Shown here: positions 17,101 through 23,668 of the stretch, piece by piece
Numbering within the stretch: position 1 is the stretch's first letter
How the letters are laid out: each line of letters begins with the position of its first letter
Assembly (NCBI GenBank): GCA_964539305.1
Contig: CAZIIM010000026.1
Span: 1 to 26,476, forward strand
Length of the DNA stretch: 26,476 nucleotides
DNA from: CAZNUM01 sp964539305
Lineage (GTDB): Bacteria > Fidelibacterota > Marinisomatia > Marinisomatales > TCS55
Direction: 5' to 3'
The notes under the pieces: generated by a model
The model's input: only the letters and a program-made list of their open reading frames with translations
What the model was told of the DNA's origin: nothing
Database searches by the model: none
Program-made: the position numbers and the translations under genes

Positions 17101-17388
17101 TTTCTCAGTGAAGAAACGTTTCGCCGGGAAGAGTCAGGCTACTGGCTTTCAGGATCAACCCTTTGGTTCAAAGAAGAAGATCAGGTACACCGTGTTACGG
17201 TGAATCGGCACTCGATTGAATATGAGGACAAGGATATTCACGTCTCCGCAGACCAAACAACGTACATCCCCCAGCAGGTTCAATTTAAGAATGGTAAAAC
17301 AGAGATTCTCCTGGAACGGATGTCGGAAATGATTCTGCTCTACGACCAGGTGTGCGACCAATCAGTTTTGCAGCAACCGGGTAATTGA
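14113..17388 (+). CDS. ygfK: YgfK Fe-S flavoprotein ('putative selenate reductase subunit')
   Basis: 1091-aa redox protein; E. coli YgfK has about 1032 residues. The N-terminal part (about 1-430) is dihydroorotate-dehydrogenase-like, with VGVAAGPHSQMAQNIV and LSTMHGCPPEE. A GltD-like part follows, with Cys460, Cys465 and Cys469, then CDHLCQLKC for Fe-S clusters, one nucleotide-binding loop GGGPSG (557-562), and a second, VIGGGNTA (684-691). The C-terminus holds ferredoxin-type groups Cys909/912/916/919/923 and Cys973/976/979/983. It probably shuttles electrons between NAD(P)H or ferredoxin and a purine-acting molybdenum hydroxylase in the cytoplasm. The selenate-reductase name is historical; context here points to purine catabolism. 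Starts with ATG inside the FAD-gene stop. Confidence 0.94.
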   Translation: MSDRLYPLEITHILNWMLSDLERGKILGISRDMVFTPRADDPFRMERYGQMLETPVGVAAGPHSQMAQNIVLSWLTGARYQELKTIQTLDDLEVSKPCIDMEDEGYNCEWSQELRLEQSFHEYMKAWILIHVLRDHFGWNSDAGVGCIFNMSVGYDLAGILQPNVQQFLDKMENCEEELDRMKQALVPLYPRIQELDIPARLSDNVTLSTMHGCPPEEVERIGRYLIEERHYHTTIKLNPTLLGPQQLREILHERLGYNDIIIPDEAFEHDLKYDQALGLIRRLQAVAAEQGVQFGLKLTNTLEVNNHKSVFPPREERMYLSGRALHPISINLAARLQEAFKGALDLSFCAGVDAFNVTEVVAANLAPVTVCTDLLKPGGYTRLLQYLDRLRQDIDDSEGGGSLNTFIQSRAGVGGSVAKAGLHNLKTYAQKVSDLPAYQKGHKIFKSIKTSRSLTPFDCVSAPCIDSCATEQDIPEYLHQVAVGNPQKALEVILKTNPLPGITGYVCDHLCQLKCTRNNLDEPLLIREIKRFVVEQDVEIDLKPGPANGIRVAIIGGGPSGLSCAALLALAGFEVNLYEKSADLGGMVSLALPQFRLPQRQIEADIKRIQRLGVNFHFDEKVNKDRFKSIQQNHDYIYLAIGAQKNKRLGIEGESLPQVREPLEFLSRLRRGQTVDIGSRVAVIGGGNTALDVARSARRLGSEVTILYRRTRREMPADWEEIEAAQEEGITIRELIAPLAFKPGKGKAINITTIAMKLGAADASGRARPIPVKGTETELAFDTVVPAIGQDVILDFIEEDLQVEPATGATNLAGVFTGGDAMRGASSVINAVGDGRRVARKICEQAGVPMTEDREHSFRLARETYQHKLARRDFPEVAIHLEPQERLKGKLVSRTLTLSEAKKEAERCLLCDDVCDICVSVCPNLANLSFFTTPKDYPVYLISKNKDGFTYEKTGVLSLKQKTQILNLGDFCNECGNCTTFCPTAGDPYRDKPRFFLSEETFRREESGYWLSGSTLWFKEEDQVHRVTVNRHSIEYEDKDIHVSADQTTYIPQQVQFKNGKTEILLERMSEMILLYDQVCDQSVLQQPGN

Positions 17389-17390
17389 AA

Positions 17391-18791
17391 ATGCGCATCC
17401 TGATTAAGAATCCCTTGCTGGTGGCGACCATGAATGATGGAAGGGAGGAGTTCCGCGGGGGTCATATCCTGATCGAGGATAACCGGATTGTTTCTCTGGG
17501 ACCGGAACCCCTGAATGCAGAGGCCGATCAAATCCTGGATGCCACGGGCATGGTCATTGTCCCCGGGTTTGTGAATACCCATCATCACCTTTTTCAGTCC
17601 CTCACTCGCAATATTCCTTTAATGCAGAACCAGTCCCTGTTTGACTGGTTGAAGAATCACTATGAAGTCTGGCGGGAGCTCCGGGCTGAGTCTGTATTTA
17701 TCAGCGCTCAGGTGGGTCTGTTGGAATTAATGCGCTCCGGTGCCACTACCAGCGCGGACCATCTCTATCTATTTCCGGAGAAAGCGAGCCATGACTTAAT
17801 TGATGCTGAAATCCGGGCGGCGCAACAGGTGGGAATTCGATTTCAGCCCACCCGTGGATCCATGTCTCTGGGGGAGTCCTCCGGGGGATTGCCGCCGGAC
17901 GATGTGGTTCAGTCCGAGTCGGATATTCTGGCGGATACGGAACGCCTGGTGGTGGAATATCACGATCCCGTTCCGGGGGCCATGGTTCGGATCTCCCTGG
18001 CACCCTGTTCCCCTTTTTCCGTAACGGAGAGGTTGCTTCGGGCAACGGCCGCCTTTGCCCGCGACCGTAACCTGCAGCTGCATACCCACCTGGCTGAAAC
18101 CCTGGATGAGGAAAACTTCTGTTTACGGCAGGTCGGTTTACGGCCGGTGGCTTACCTGGATTCCCTGGAATGGTTGACAGATCATACCTGGGTTGCCCAC
18201 GCCGTTCACCTGCAGGATGATGAAATAAAACGACTGGCTGAAACCGGTACGGGTGTGAGTCATTGCCCCAGTTCCAACCAGCGCCTTGGAAGCGGAATTG
18301 CGCGGGTGAAAGAAATGCTGGAACAGGGGGTTCGGGTCGGACTGGGAGTGGATGGTTCCGCTTCAAATGATTCAGGGAACATGCTGGCAGAAATACGTCA
18401 GGCCCTGCTGCTCTCCCGCCTTCGGGAGCAGCCCTGCTGGCTCGATGCCCGTGAAGTATTATGGATGGCTACCCGGGGCGGCGCTGCTGTCCTGGGGCGG
18501 GACGATATTGGGGAACTTGCCGTGGGGAAACAAGCCGACCTGGCCCTCTTTTCGGTGCAAGGACTTGAATACGCCGGCAGTCTTTCCGATCCGCTGGCGG
18601 CACTGGTTTTTACCGTGCGTACCTCACCGGTGGACCATCTCATTATTAGTGGTAAACTTCAGATCCAGGCCGGGGTACCGAAGGTGAATCTAGACGAGTT
18701 GATTCAACAGCAAAACCGGATGTCGGACGAAATGCTGACGCGGGCCGCCAGGCAAACGGGACTTAATTTCTGGAGTACTCAACAGGATTGA
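17391..18791 (+). CDS. 8-oxoguanine deaminase-like amidohydrolase
   Basis: 466-aa amidohydrolase of the 8-oxoguanine deaminase/hydroxychloroatrazine-hydrolase group. The metal site is THHH (His64, His66), with HTHLAE (His233, Glu236), VAHAVH (His270) and GVDGSASND (Asp321). HLFQSLTR and ADHLYLFP match the 8-oxoguanine deaminase signature, which converts 8-oxoguanine to urate and ammonia. It is only distantly like the ssnA gene at 6345, so this is not a recent duplicate. ATG 17391 was preferred; an in-frame TTG at 17385 overlaps the ygfK stop and would add two residues. Location inside the operon supports a purine substrate; guanine or another aminopurine is an alternative. Confidence 0.83.
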   Translation: MRILIKNPLLVATMNDGREEFRGGHILIEDNRIVSLGPEPLNAEADQILDATGMVIVPGFVNTHHHLFQSLTRNIPLMQNQSLFDWLKNHYEVWRELRAESVFISAQVGLLELMRSGATTSADHLYLFPEKASHDLIDAEIRAAQQVGIRFQPTRGSMSLGESSGGLPPDDVVQSESDILADTERLVVEYHDPVPGAMVRISLAPCSPFSVTERLLRATAAFARDRNLQLHTHLAETLDEENFCLRQVGLRPVAYLDSLEWLTDHTWVAHAVHLQDDEIKRLAETGTGVSHCPSSNQRLGSGIARVKEMLEQGVRVGLGVDGSASNDSGNMLAEIRQALLLSRLREQPCWLDAREVLWMATRGGAAVLGRDDIGELAVGKQADLALFSVQGLEYAGSLSDPLAALVFTVRTSPVDHLIISGKLQIQAGVPKVNLDELIQQQNRMSDEMLTRAARQTGLNFWSTQQD

Positions 18792-18794
18792 TTT

Positions 18795-19562
18795 ATGTGG
18801 CATTCTATCCAATCGATCCTTAAACCCGAATCACTTCAGGAGGCCTGGAAAGCCGGTAGTGATTCTCACCAGGTCTTTTTTTCCGGGGGGAGTTACCTGG
18901 TGGTGGAGCAGGATCCCAACATAAAAACACTGATCGATTTAAACGGACTCCTTCACAAAGGTGTTTCTTTCACTCCTGAAAATCTCCGCATTGGGGCTGG
19001 AATGACATTGCAGGATCTGGTAGAGGAGTTGGGAAACGAGTTATCTGCCGCTCCTTTAATCAAAGCGGTGAAATTTTCCTGTCCCTCCAAGAACATCCGT
19101 CATCAACGTACTATCGGAGGCGAGATTGCCCAGGGTAGAATCGATTCCGAAGTTCTTGTTTTGTTGCACTCTCTGTCGGCTGAATTGAAGATTTTTACCG
19201 GTCAGGACGAACAGGTATCGATTCAGGCCTGGAATGGAAAAGGTATTATTACGGAGATAATCTGTAATAAACTGGAGAGAGATGTAGCTGTTCTGGAGCG
19301 GTTTGCTGTCATTCCCTCTGCCCCGGCGGTGTTGATTGTTGCCGGCTGTCGGCTGGGGGACCAGTTTCAATTCGCTGTGGGGGGCAAAGCCACAAAAATT
19401 CAGGTCTTATCTTTACCGGCGGACCAGTGGAATGGGGGTGGGGCTGTGAGCCGTCTGGCTCAGGAGGCGGCGCCATCGCTTCAGGGGGATCATTTCGGGT
19501 CCCGGTCCTACAAACATAAGCTGCTGGAGGTGGCCCTCCGGCGGGCGGGAGATCGACTGTGA
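18795..19562 (+). CDS. ygfM: YgfM-like FAD-binding subunit
   Basis: 255-aa FAD-binding subunit close to E. coli YgfM (about 259 aa). The first FAD contact is SGGSYL (30-35). The second, RTIGGEIAQGRIDSEVL (105-121), departs from the canonical TVGGN...SPxxD form in the same way that YgfM (STIGGEIAARQEES) does. ATG 18795 lies 3 bp after the previous stop. The end overlaps the next gene by GTGA. With the two following genes it forms the second three-subunit molybdenum hydroxylase of the cluster, corresponding to ygfM-xdhD of E. coli. Whether it still receives electrons through the adjoining Fe-S subunit is questionable, because that subunit lacks one cluster. Confidence 0.85.
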   Translation: MWHSIQSILKPESLQEAWKAGSDSHQVFFSGGSYLVVEQDPNIKTLIDLNGLLHKGVSFTPENLRIGAGMTLQDLVEELGNELSAAPLIKAVKFSCPSKNIRHQRTIGGEIAQGRIDSEVLVLLHSLSAELKIFTGQDEQVSIQAWNGKGIITEIICNKLERDVAVLERFAVIPSAPAVLIVAGCRLGDQFQFAVGGKATKIQVLSLPADQWNGGGAVSRLAQEAAPSLQGDHFGSRSYKHKLLEVALRRAGDRL

Positions 19563-20029
19563 ATGTCCATTTCACCTTGAACGGCAGGACCGCTTCGGCT
19601 GATGTTCGTCCTGGATTGACTTTGCTGGACTATCTGCGGAGGATGGGGCTGTTTGGCGTGAAATTTTCTTCAGAAAGGAGTGAAACCGGATCAGATACGG
19701 TTCTGATTAATGATCAGCCGTTCAATGCCGGGCTGATTCTGATGCACACCGTTGAGGGTAAACGGGTGGAGACGATTGAATCCCTCAGTCAAGGGACGGA
19801 GGTTCATCCCCTGCAAACAGTTTTTCTGGATGAGGGGGCGATTCAGTGCGGATACTGCACACCGGGGATGATCCTGGCGGTGGAAGGGCTCCTGCGGCGC
19901 AAGGCCCACCCCAGTGAAGGGGAAATCCGGGAAGCCCTGGCGGGGGTGTACTGCCGCTGCACCGGATACGTGAAGCCGGTGAAAGCAGTGTTAAACTATT
20001 GTTCTCAACGAAAGGGGTCATCTGGTTGA
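19559..20029 (+). CDS. XdhD-type [2Fe-2S] subunit lacking plant-type cluster ligands
   Basis: 156-aa small subunit aligning with the N-terminal part of E. coli XdhD. The usual plant-type motif CGxGxCGAC...SC is replaced by SSERSETGSD...AG (about 37-58), with no cysteine anywhere before residue 97. The helical domain keeps Cys97, Cys100, Cys132 and Cys134 (QCGYC, YCRC), so one of two clusters should form. E. coli XdhD, as I recall its sequence, has lost both sets and is fused to the Mo domain; this gene looks intermediate. GTG 19559 has GGGAG upstream and overlaps the YgfM stop. The end overlaps the Mo-subunit start (TTGA). Fold and family are clear; the electron route is inference. Confidence 0.88.
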   Translation: MNVHFTLNGRTASADVRPGLTLLDYLRRMGLFGVKFSSERSETGSDTVLINDQPFNAGLILMHTVEGKRVETIESLSQGTEVHPLQTVFLDEGAIQCGYCTPGMILAVEGLLRRKAHPSEGEIREALAGVYCRCTGYVKPVKAVLNYCSQRKGSSG

Positions 20030-22302
20030 AGGTGGTAGGAAAACAGACCCGCCGGGTTGATGGCCTGGCTCTGGCCAGAGGGAAACCGGTCTTCAGTGAC
20101 GACATTCCTCATGAACATTTTCTGGAGGTCAAGATTCTGCATAGTCCCATGGCCCATGCTCGAATCCGTTCGATTGATATTTCCCCCGCGTTGAAAATTG
20201 ACGGGGTGGTCACGATTCTGACACATCAGGATTTTAAAACCCATTATTACACCACGGCAGGGCAGGGATATCCGGAACCTTCCCCCCGCGACATGCGCAT
20301 TCTGGACCAGACCGTGCGGTATGTGGGTGATCGGGTCGCCGTCGTGGCTGCCGAGACCCTTGAAGCCGCTGAAGCCGCTCTTAAAGCAATACAGGTGAAC
20401 TACGATGAAATGCCTTCTTGCTTTGACCCGGAGGAGGCTTTGGAGCATGAAGTGGTGCTCCACCCGGAACAGGGCCCCACCGGGATTGCGGATGCAGAAC
20501 AGAATATTGCAGCAGCTTTTGAAGAAGAAATCGGCGATGTCAAAAAAGCTCTGAAAGAAGCGGCCCATGTGTACGAGGGGCGTTATTCCGTTCCCTATGT
20601 ACAGCATGCTGCCCTGGAGCCTCACATTACACTTACCTGGCTGGATGAAAATGATCGGTTGGTAATCCGGACGGCCACTCAGGTTCCATTTCATGTCCGG
20701 AGGATTGTGGCGGAAGTTCTGGGTCTGCCCGTGAGGAAAATCCACGTGATTAAACCACGTATCGGTGGTGGATTCGGCGGTAAACAGGAGATTTTGAATG
20801 AGGAAATCTGCGCCGCTGTAACCTGGAAAACCGGTCGTCCGGCCCGCATTGAATATACGCGGGAGGAGGAATTCACTGCCGCCCGTTCCCGTCATCCGCA
20901 GATTATTTCCCTTCGAATTGGTCTTGACCGGGATTTGACCTTCCAGGCGATTGACATGGATATCCTCCAGAATTCAGGAGCCTATGGCCCCCATGCCCTC
21001 ACTGTTATGTCCGTGACGGCCAGTAAGGCGCTGGCCCTTTACAAGGCTCCCCACATTCATGTCCGGGCCCGCTCGGTGTACACCAACCTGCCACCGGCGG
21101 GCGCTTTCCGGGGATACGGTGCACCCCAGGGCTTTTTTGCCCTGGAATCGCTGGTGGATGAAATCGCTGCCGATCAGGGAATAGATCCCATCGAGTTGCG
21201 GCTCCGAAATTATTACCGGGAGGGCGAAAAGATCCCCATCGCCCAGGTCCTGGGAGAAGGAAAAGATGGCTATCCCATGGTGCTGAAGAGCACGGGGATC
21301 CGGCAATGTCTGGAAGAAGGGAAAAAGCTCATTCACTGGAAAACGGGCCGAACTACTTCAAAACCGGGCGTATTCCGGCGGGGAGTCGGTGTGGCAACGG
21401 CGGCCCAGGGATCCGGAATCGCAGGGGTTGACATGGGATCGGTTTATTTGAAAATGAATGAAGATGGAAGTTTTAACCTTTCCATGGGGGCTACCGATCT
21501 GGGAACCGGATCGGATACGGCCCTGGCGCAGATTGCGGCTGAAGTACTGGAAGTGCCGGTGGAAAAGATTCTGGTTCGATCTTCAGATACGGATTTAACC
21601 CCGTTTGATACGGGAGCATATGCCTCCAGTACTACGTTTATCTCCGGGGGTGCCGTGAAGAAAGTGGCGGAGGAAGTGCGGCGGCAGATTCTGGAACAGG
21701 GTCGAAAACTTCTGGGGGATCCGGAGGCGCAGATTGAGAATGGCAGCGTAAAAAGTAACCAGGGGCAATACATTTCTTACGAAGAAATCTGTACGAAATC
21801 GTTTTACACGCACTACCAGCGCCAGATCCAGGCGGTAGCTTCTCACATGAGCTTTGATAGTCCGCCCCCGTTTAATGCCACCTTTGCCGATGTTACAGTG
21901 GACATAGAAACAGGATTTGTTACCGTAAACCGGATTGTGTCGGTGACGGATGCCGGTCAGGTCATTAATCCTCAAATGGCGGAGGGACAGGTAGAGGGGG
22001 CTATCCCTCAATCCCTGGGTTACGCCCTGTCAGAATTTATGGTTTTTGATGATCGGGGACGGGTGGTGAACCGGGATTTCAATCGGTACCATATTTACAC
22101 GGCTATAGATATGCCGGAAATTGTGACCCGATTTATTCATACCCATGATCCTTCCGGACCCTTTGGAGCCAAAGCCGTCGCTGAAATTCCGATTAACGGG
22201 CCGGCACCGGCGGTGGTCAACGCAATCTATCATGCCTGCGGCGTGCGAATCAGGGAGTTACCGGTGACACCGGAGAAAATTCTTAAAGGTTTGAAACAAT
22301 AA
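20026..22302 (+). CDS. xdhD: XdhD-type molybdopterin-binding subunit
   Basis: Large catalytic subunit (758 aa) aligning with the Mo part of E. coli XdhD; shared runs include TQVPxHxRR, GRP...YTREEEF, GAYASS and GPFGAK. Moco contacts are GGGFGGKQE (247-255) and AGAFRGYGAPQ, with Glu720 in GAKAVAEI as the expected base. TTG 20026 was chosen: AAAGGGG ends 8 nt upstream, it overlaps the preceding stop, and the protein then begins at the conserved VGKQTRRVDG. A TTG at 19999 would add nine residues that homologs do not show. In E. coli the protein is fused to its Fe-S domain; here the two are separate genes. It is expected to act on a purine ring with YgfM and YgfK. It converges on the deaminase at 22325 with no visible terminator. 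Confidence 0.92.
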   Translation: MKVVGKQTRRVDGLALARGKPVFSDDIPHEHFLEVKILHSPMAHARIRSIDISPALKIDGVVTILTHQDFKTHYYTTAGQGYPEPSPRDMRILDQTVRYVGDRVAVVAAETLEAAEAALKAIQVNYDEMPSCFDPEEALEHEVVLHPEQGPTGIADAEQNIAAAFEEEIGDVKKALKEAAHVYEGRYSVPYVQHAALEPHITLTWLDENDRLVIRTATQVPFHVRRIVAEVLGLPVRKIHVIKPRIGGGFGGKQEILNEEICAAVTWKTGRPARIEYTREEEFTAARSRHPQIISLRIGLDRDLTFQAIDMDILQNSGAYGPHALTVMSVTASKALALYKAPHIHVRARSVYTNLPPAGAFRGYGAPQGFFALESLVDEIAADQGIDPIELRLRNYYREGEKIPIAQVLGEGKDGYPMVLKSTGIRQCLEEGKKLIHWKTGRTTSKPGVFRRGVGVATAAQGSGIAGVDMGSVYLKMNEDGSFNLSMGATDLGTGSDTALAQIAAEVLEVPVEKILVRSSDTDLTPFDTGAYASSTTFISGGAVKKVAEEVRRQILEQGRKLLGDPEAQIENGSVKSNQGQYISYEEICTKSFYTHYQRQIQAVASHMSFDSPPPFNATFADVTVDIETGFVTVNRIVSVTDAGQVINPQMAEGQVEGAIPQSLGYALSEFMVFDDRGRVVNRDFNRYHIYTAIDMPEIVTRFIHTHDPSGPFGAKAVAEIPINGPAPAVVNAIYHACGVRIRELPVTPEKILKGLKQ

Positions 22303-22324
22303 ATTAGAAGTTAGGGGAGGGGAC

Positions 22325-22762
22325 CTAGACGCCGATGTCCTCATTCCAGAGGCGGGGATTCCGGCGAATAAAGGTTTCCATCAATTCAACGCAGGTCGAG
22401 TCCTGGACCACTTCTACCGTTACTCCCCGTTCTTTCAGAAGTGCTTCTTCTCCGGTGAAATTGATATTCTCACCGATGATCACTTCAGGGATTCCGTATA
22501 ACAGGATGGCACCGGTGCACATGGGGCAGGGGGAAAGGGTGGTAACAAGAATCGAGTTTTGGTAAATGGAGGCCGGTTGACGGCCGGCATTTTCAAGGGC
22601 ATCCATTTCGGCGTGGAGAATGGCGCTGCCCTTTTGAACCCGGCGATTGTGGCCTCGACCGATGATGGTATCCTTGTGGATCAGCACCGACCCGATGGGG
22701 ATTCCTCCTTCTGCCAGGCTTTTTTCCGCCTCCTCTACTGCTGCCAGGAGAAAAGGATTCAC
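22325..22762 (-). CDS. Cytosine deaminase, yeast Fcy1-like
   Basis: 145-aa zinc-dependent deaminase of the cytidine-deaminase fold. Zinc and catalytic residues are His50 and Glu52 (HAE) with Cys79 and Cys82 (PCPMC). It resembles yeast cytosine deaminase Fcy1 more than bacterial TadA: GRGHNRRVQKGSA, TTLSPCPMCTGAI, YGIPE, GENINF and the C-terminal WNEDIG all have Fcy1 counterparts, at a constant offset of 12 residues. It would convert cytosine to uracil and ammonia; guanine or another base is possible. It is transcribed against the purine operon, 22 bp from its end. Bacterial CodA-type cytosine deaminases belong to a different superfamily, so transfer or an under-annotated bacterial branch is plausible. 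Confidence 0.85.
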   Translation of the reverse strand: MNPFLLAAVEEAEKSLAEGGIPIGSVLIHKDTIIGRGHNRRVQKGSAILHAEMDALENAGRQPASIYQNSILVTTLSPCPMCTGAILLYGIPEVIIGENINFTGEEALLKERGVTVEVVQDSTCVELMETFIRRNPRLWNEDIGV

Positions 22763-22842
22763 TGCTCAATCTGCTTTATGAATGGTACCACAGGGTGAAA
22801 TTAACAACACTGGCCCATTGGAAAAAGAATTGGGGGGCAATA

Positions 22843-22876
22843 AAAAACCCCGCCTTCCGGAGAAAACGGGGTTTTT
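22843..22876 (-). terminator. Rho-independent terminator after RRM gene
   Basis: AAAAACCCCG (22843-22852) and CGGGGTTTTT (22867-22876) form a perfect 10-bp stem with a 14-nt loop. With A and T tracts at the two ends it can act in both directions. It lies 20 bp past the stop of the minus-strand RNA-binding protein gene. Confidence 0.85.
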
Positions 22877-22896
22877 ACAGGTATTTTGACTAACAG

Positions 22897-23166
22897 TTAA
22901 TACCGGGGTCTGGGTGGGCGTTCGGCCCGTGGCTTTGCCTGATTCACTTTAATATTACGGCCGTCGAAATCCTTGCCATTTAAGGCCTGGATAGCAGCAT
23001 TTGCTTCAGAGTCGTCCGGCATTTCAACAAAACCGAATCCCTTAGACCGTCCGGATAACCGGTCGGTAATAATATTAACGCTTGAAACTTCTCCATATTC
23101 AGAAAAAGTATCTTTCAAGGAGCTTTCACTCAGTTTAAAGGGCAAATTCCCTACGTAGATGTTCAT
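22897..23166 (-). CDS. RRM-domain RNA-binding protein
   Basis: Single RNA-recognition-motif protein of 89 aa. RNP2 is IYVGNL (3-8) and RNP1 is KGFGFVEM; the basic tail is rich in Arg and Pro (AERPPRPRY). Such small RRM proteins occur in cyanobacteria, Bacteroidetes and related phyla, often as cold- or stress-induced RNA chaperones. ATG at 23166 is preferred over an in-frame ATG at 23187 because GGAAG lies 8 nt upstream and the protein then starts at the RRM. It has its own terminator downstream and a structured 238-bp gap upstream, so it is probably transcribed alone. Confidence 0.93.
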   Translation of the reverse strand: MNIYVGNLPFKLSESSLKDTFSEYGEVSSVNIITDRLSGRSKGFGFVEMPDDSEANAAIQALNGKDFDGRNIKVNQAKPRAERPPRPRY

Positions 23167-23190
23167 AGATGATCTTCCAAGTAACATGCG

Positions 23191-23220
23191 TTTATTCGAA
23201 TGACGCTACAGACTTGTCAA
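23191..23220 (-). promoter_or_regulatory. Possible promoter of the RRM gene
   Basis: On the minus strand a perfect TTGACA (23215-23220) is followed after 18 bp by AATAAA (23191-23196), four of six matches to TATAAT. It ends about 25 bp before the ATG at 23166. Confidence 0.35.
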
Positions 23221-23263
23221 ACGCTTAAACAAGCCGGTAGTTGACAATCTCTCTTGGATTGCC

Positions 23264-23288
23264 GATCTGATGAACGCTTGATCAGATC
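23264..23288. repeat. Perfect 8-bp inverted repeat upstream of RRM gene
   Basis: GATCTGAT (23264-23271) and ATCAGATC (23281-23288) are separated by 9 nt. The right arm also takes part in a second palindrome, CTTGAT-CAG-ATCAAG (23277-23291). There is no T tract, so an operator or a 5'-leader hairpin is more likely than a terminator. Confidence 0.5.
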
Positions 23289-23316
23289 AAGGGCATCAGA
23301 TTATTAACTGGGGAAG

Positions 23317-23349
23317 TTAAACCTTATATCGGTCTAATTATAGGTTTAA
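23317..23349. repeat. Inverted repeat TTAAACCT...AGGTTTAA
   Basis: Arms TTAAACCT (23317-23324) and AGGTTTAA (23342-23349) pair perfectly and extend by three more pairs past one bulged T, leaving a 10-nt loop. The left arm overlaps a smaller alternative hairpin, TTAAC (23304-23308) with GTTAA (23316-23320). It lies about 55 bp past the stop of the small membrane-protein gene and may end that transcript or regulate the RRM gene. Confidence 0.45.
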
Positions 23350-23404
23350 TTCGATTAATTCAAAAAACCGGGTTTTAGGATACGACCCCCTGTTTAGCAT
23401 TGTT

Positions 23405-23584
23405 TTATTTAAATCCCAGTTTTTTCCAGAGCATTAACCCTGGGCAGATTCCGGTTACGCCTGCGAAGACGAGAAGAGCGACGGGAACGTAGAGGAACCA
23501 GTGTGCATTTTCAAAGCCGGTGAGCCAGATACCCACGAAGAACAAAATAGCTAGGGTGAAGAATTGCATTTTTAAGGCAGTCAT
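23405..23584 (-). CDS. Small membrane protein, DUF2892-like
   Basis: 59-aa protein with two hydrophobic segments: about 8-22 (FFTLAILFFVGIWLT) and about 30-46, followed by TGICPGLMLWKKLGFK. The CP motif near the end of the second segment recalls DUF2892 proteins, small inner-membrane proteins sometimes found with rhodanese or thioredoxin-like genes; no such gene is adjacent. Coding status is supported by AAAGGAG on the minus strand with a 7-nt spacer before the ATG at 23584 and a clean ATG-TAA frame. It lies between tRNA-Lys and the RRM gene on the same strand. Family match is from motif memory only and function is unknown. Confidence 0.75.
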   Translation of the reverse strand: MTALKMQFFTLAILFFVGIWLTGFENAHWFLYVPVALLVFAGVTGICPGLMLWKKLGFK

Positions 23585-23668
23585 GATTCGTCTCCTTTCT
23601 TTGAATTGAATAAAGAAATTACGTCATTTTTAGTGATTTTGGTAGGAATCGGAAACTGGAGGCAGGAG

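Noticed and set aside
19999..20025. Upstream TTG start for the XdhD-type Mo subunit
   Set aside because: TTG 20026 has a better-placed AAAGGGG site, overlaps the preceding stop and starts at the conserved region.
20005..20895. Long minus-strand ORF of 296 codons
   Set aside because: It lies wholly antisense to the Mo subunit, with no recognisable domain; it is a shadow of a well-supported gene.
2524..22302. Selenocysteine codons in the 'selenium-linked' genes
   Set aside because: No in-frame TGA interrupts any of these genes; selenium in this enzyme group is a labile cofactor, not selenocysteine.
22303..22324. Terminator of the purine operon
   Set aside because: The 22-bp convergent gap has no stem-loop with T tract; the operon may read into the antisense of the deaminase gene.
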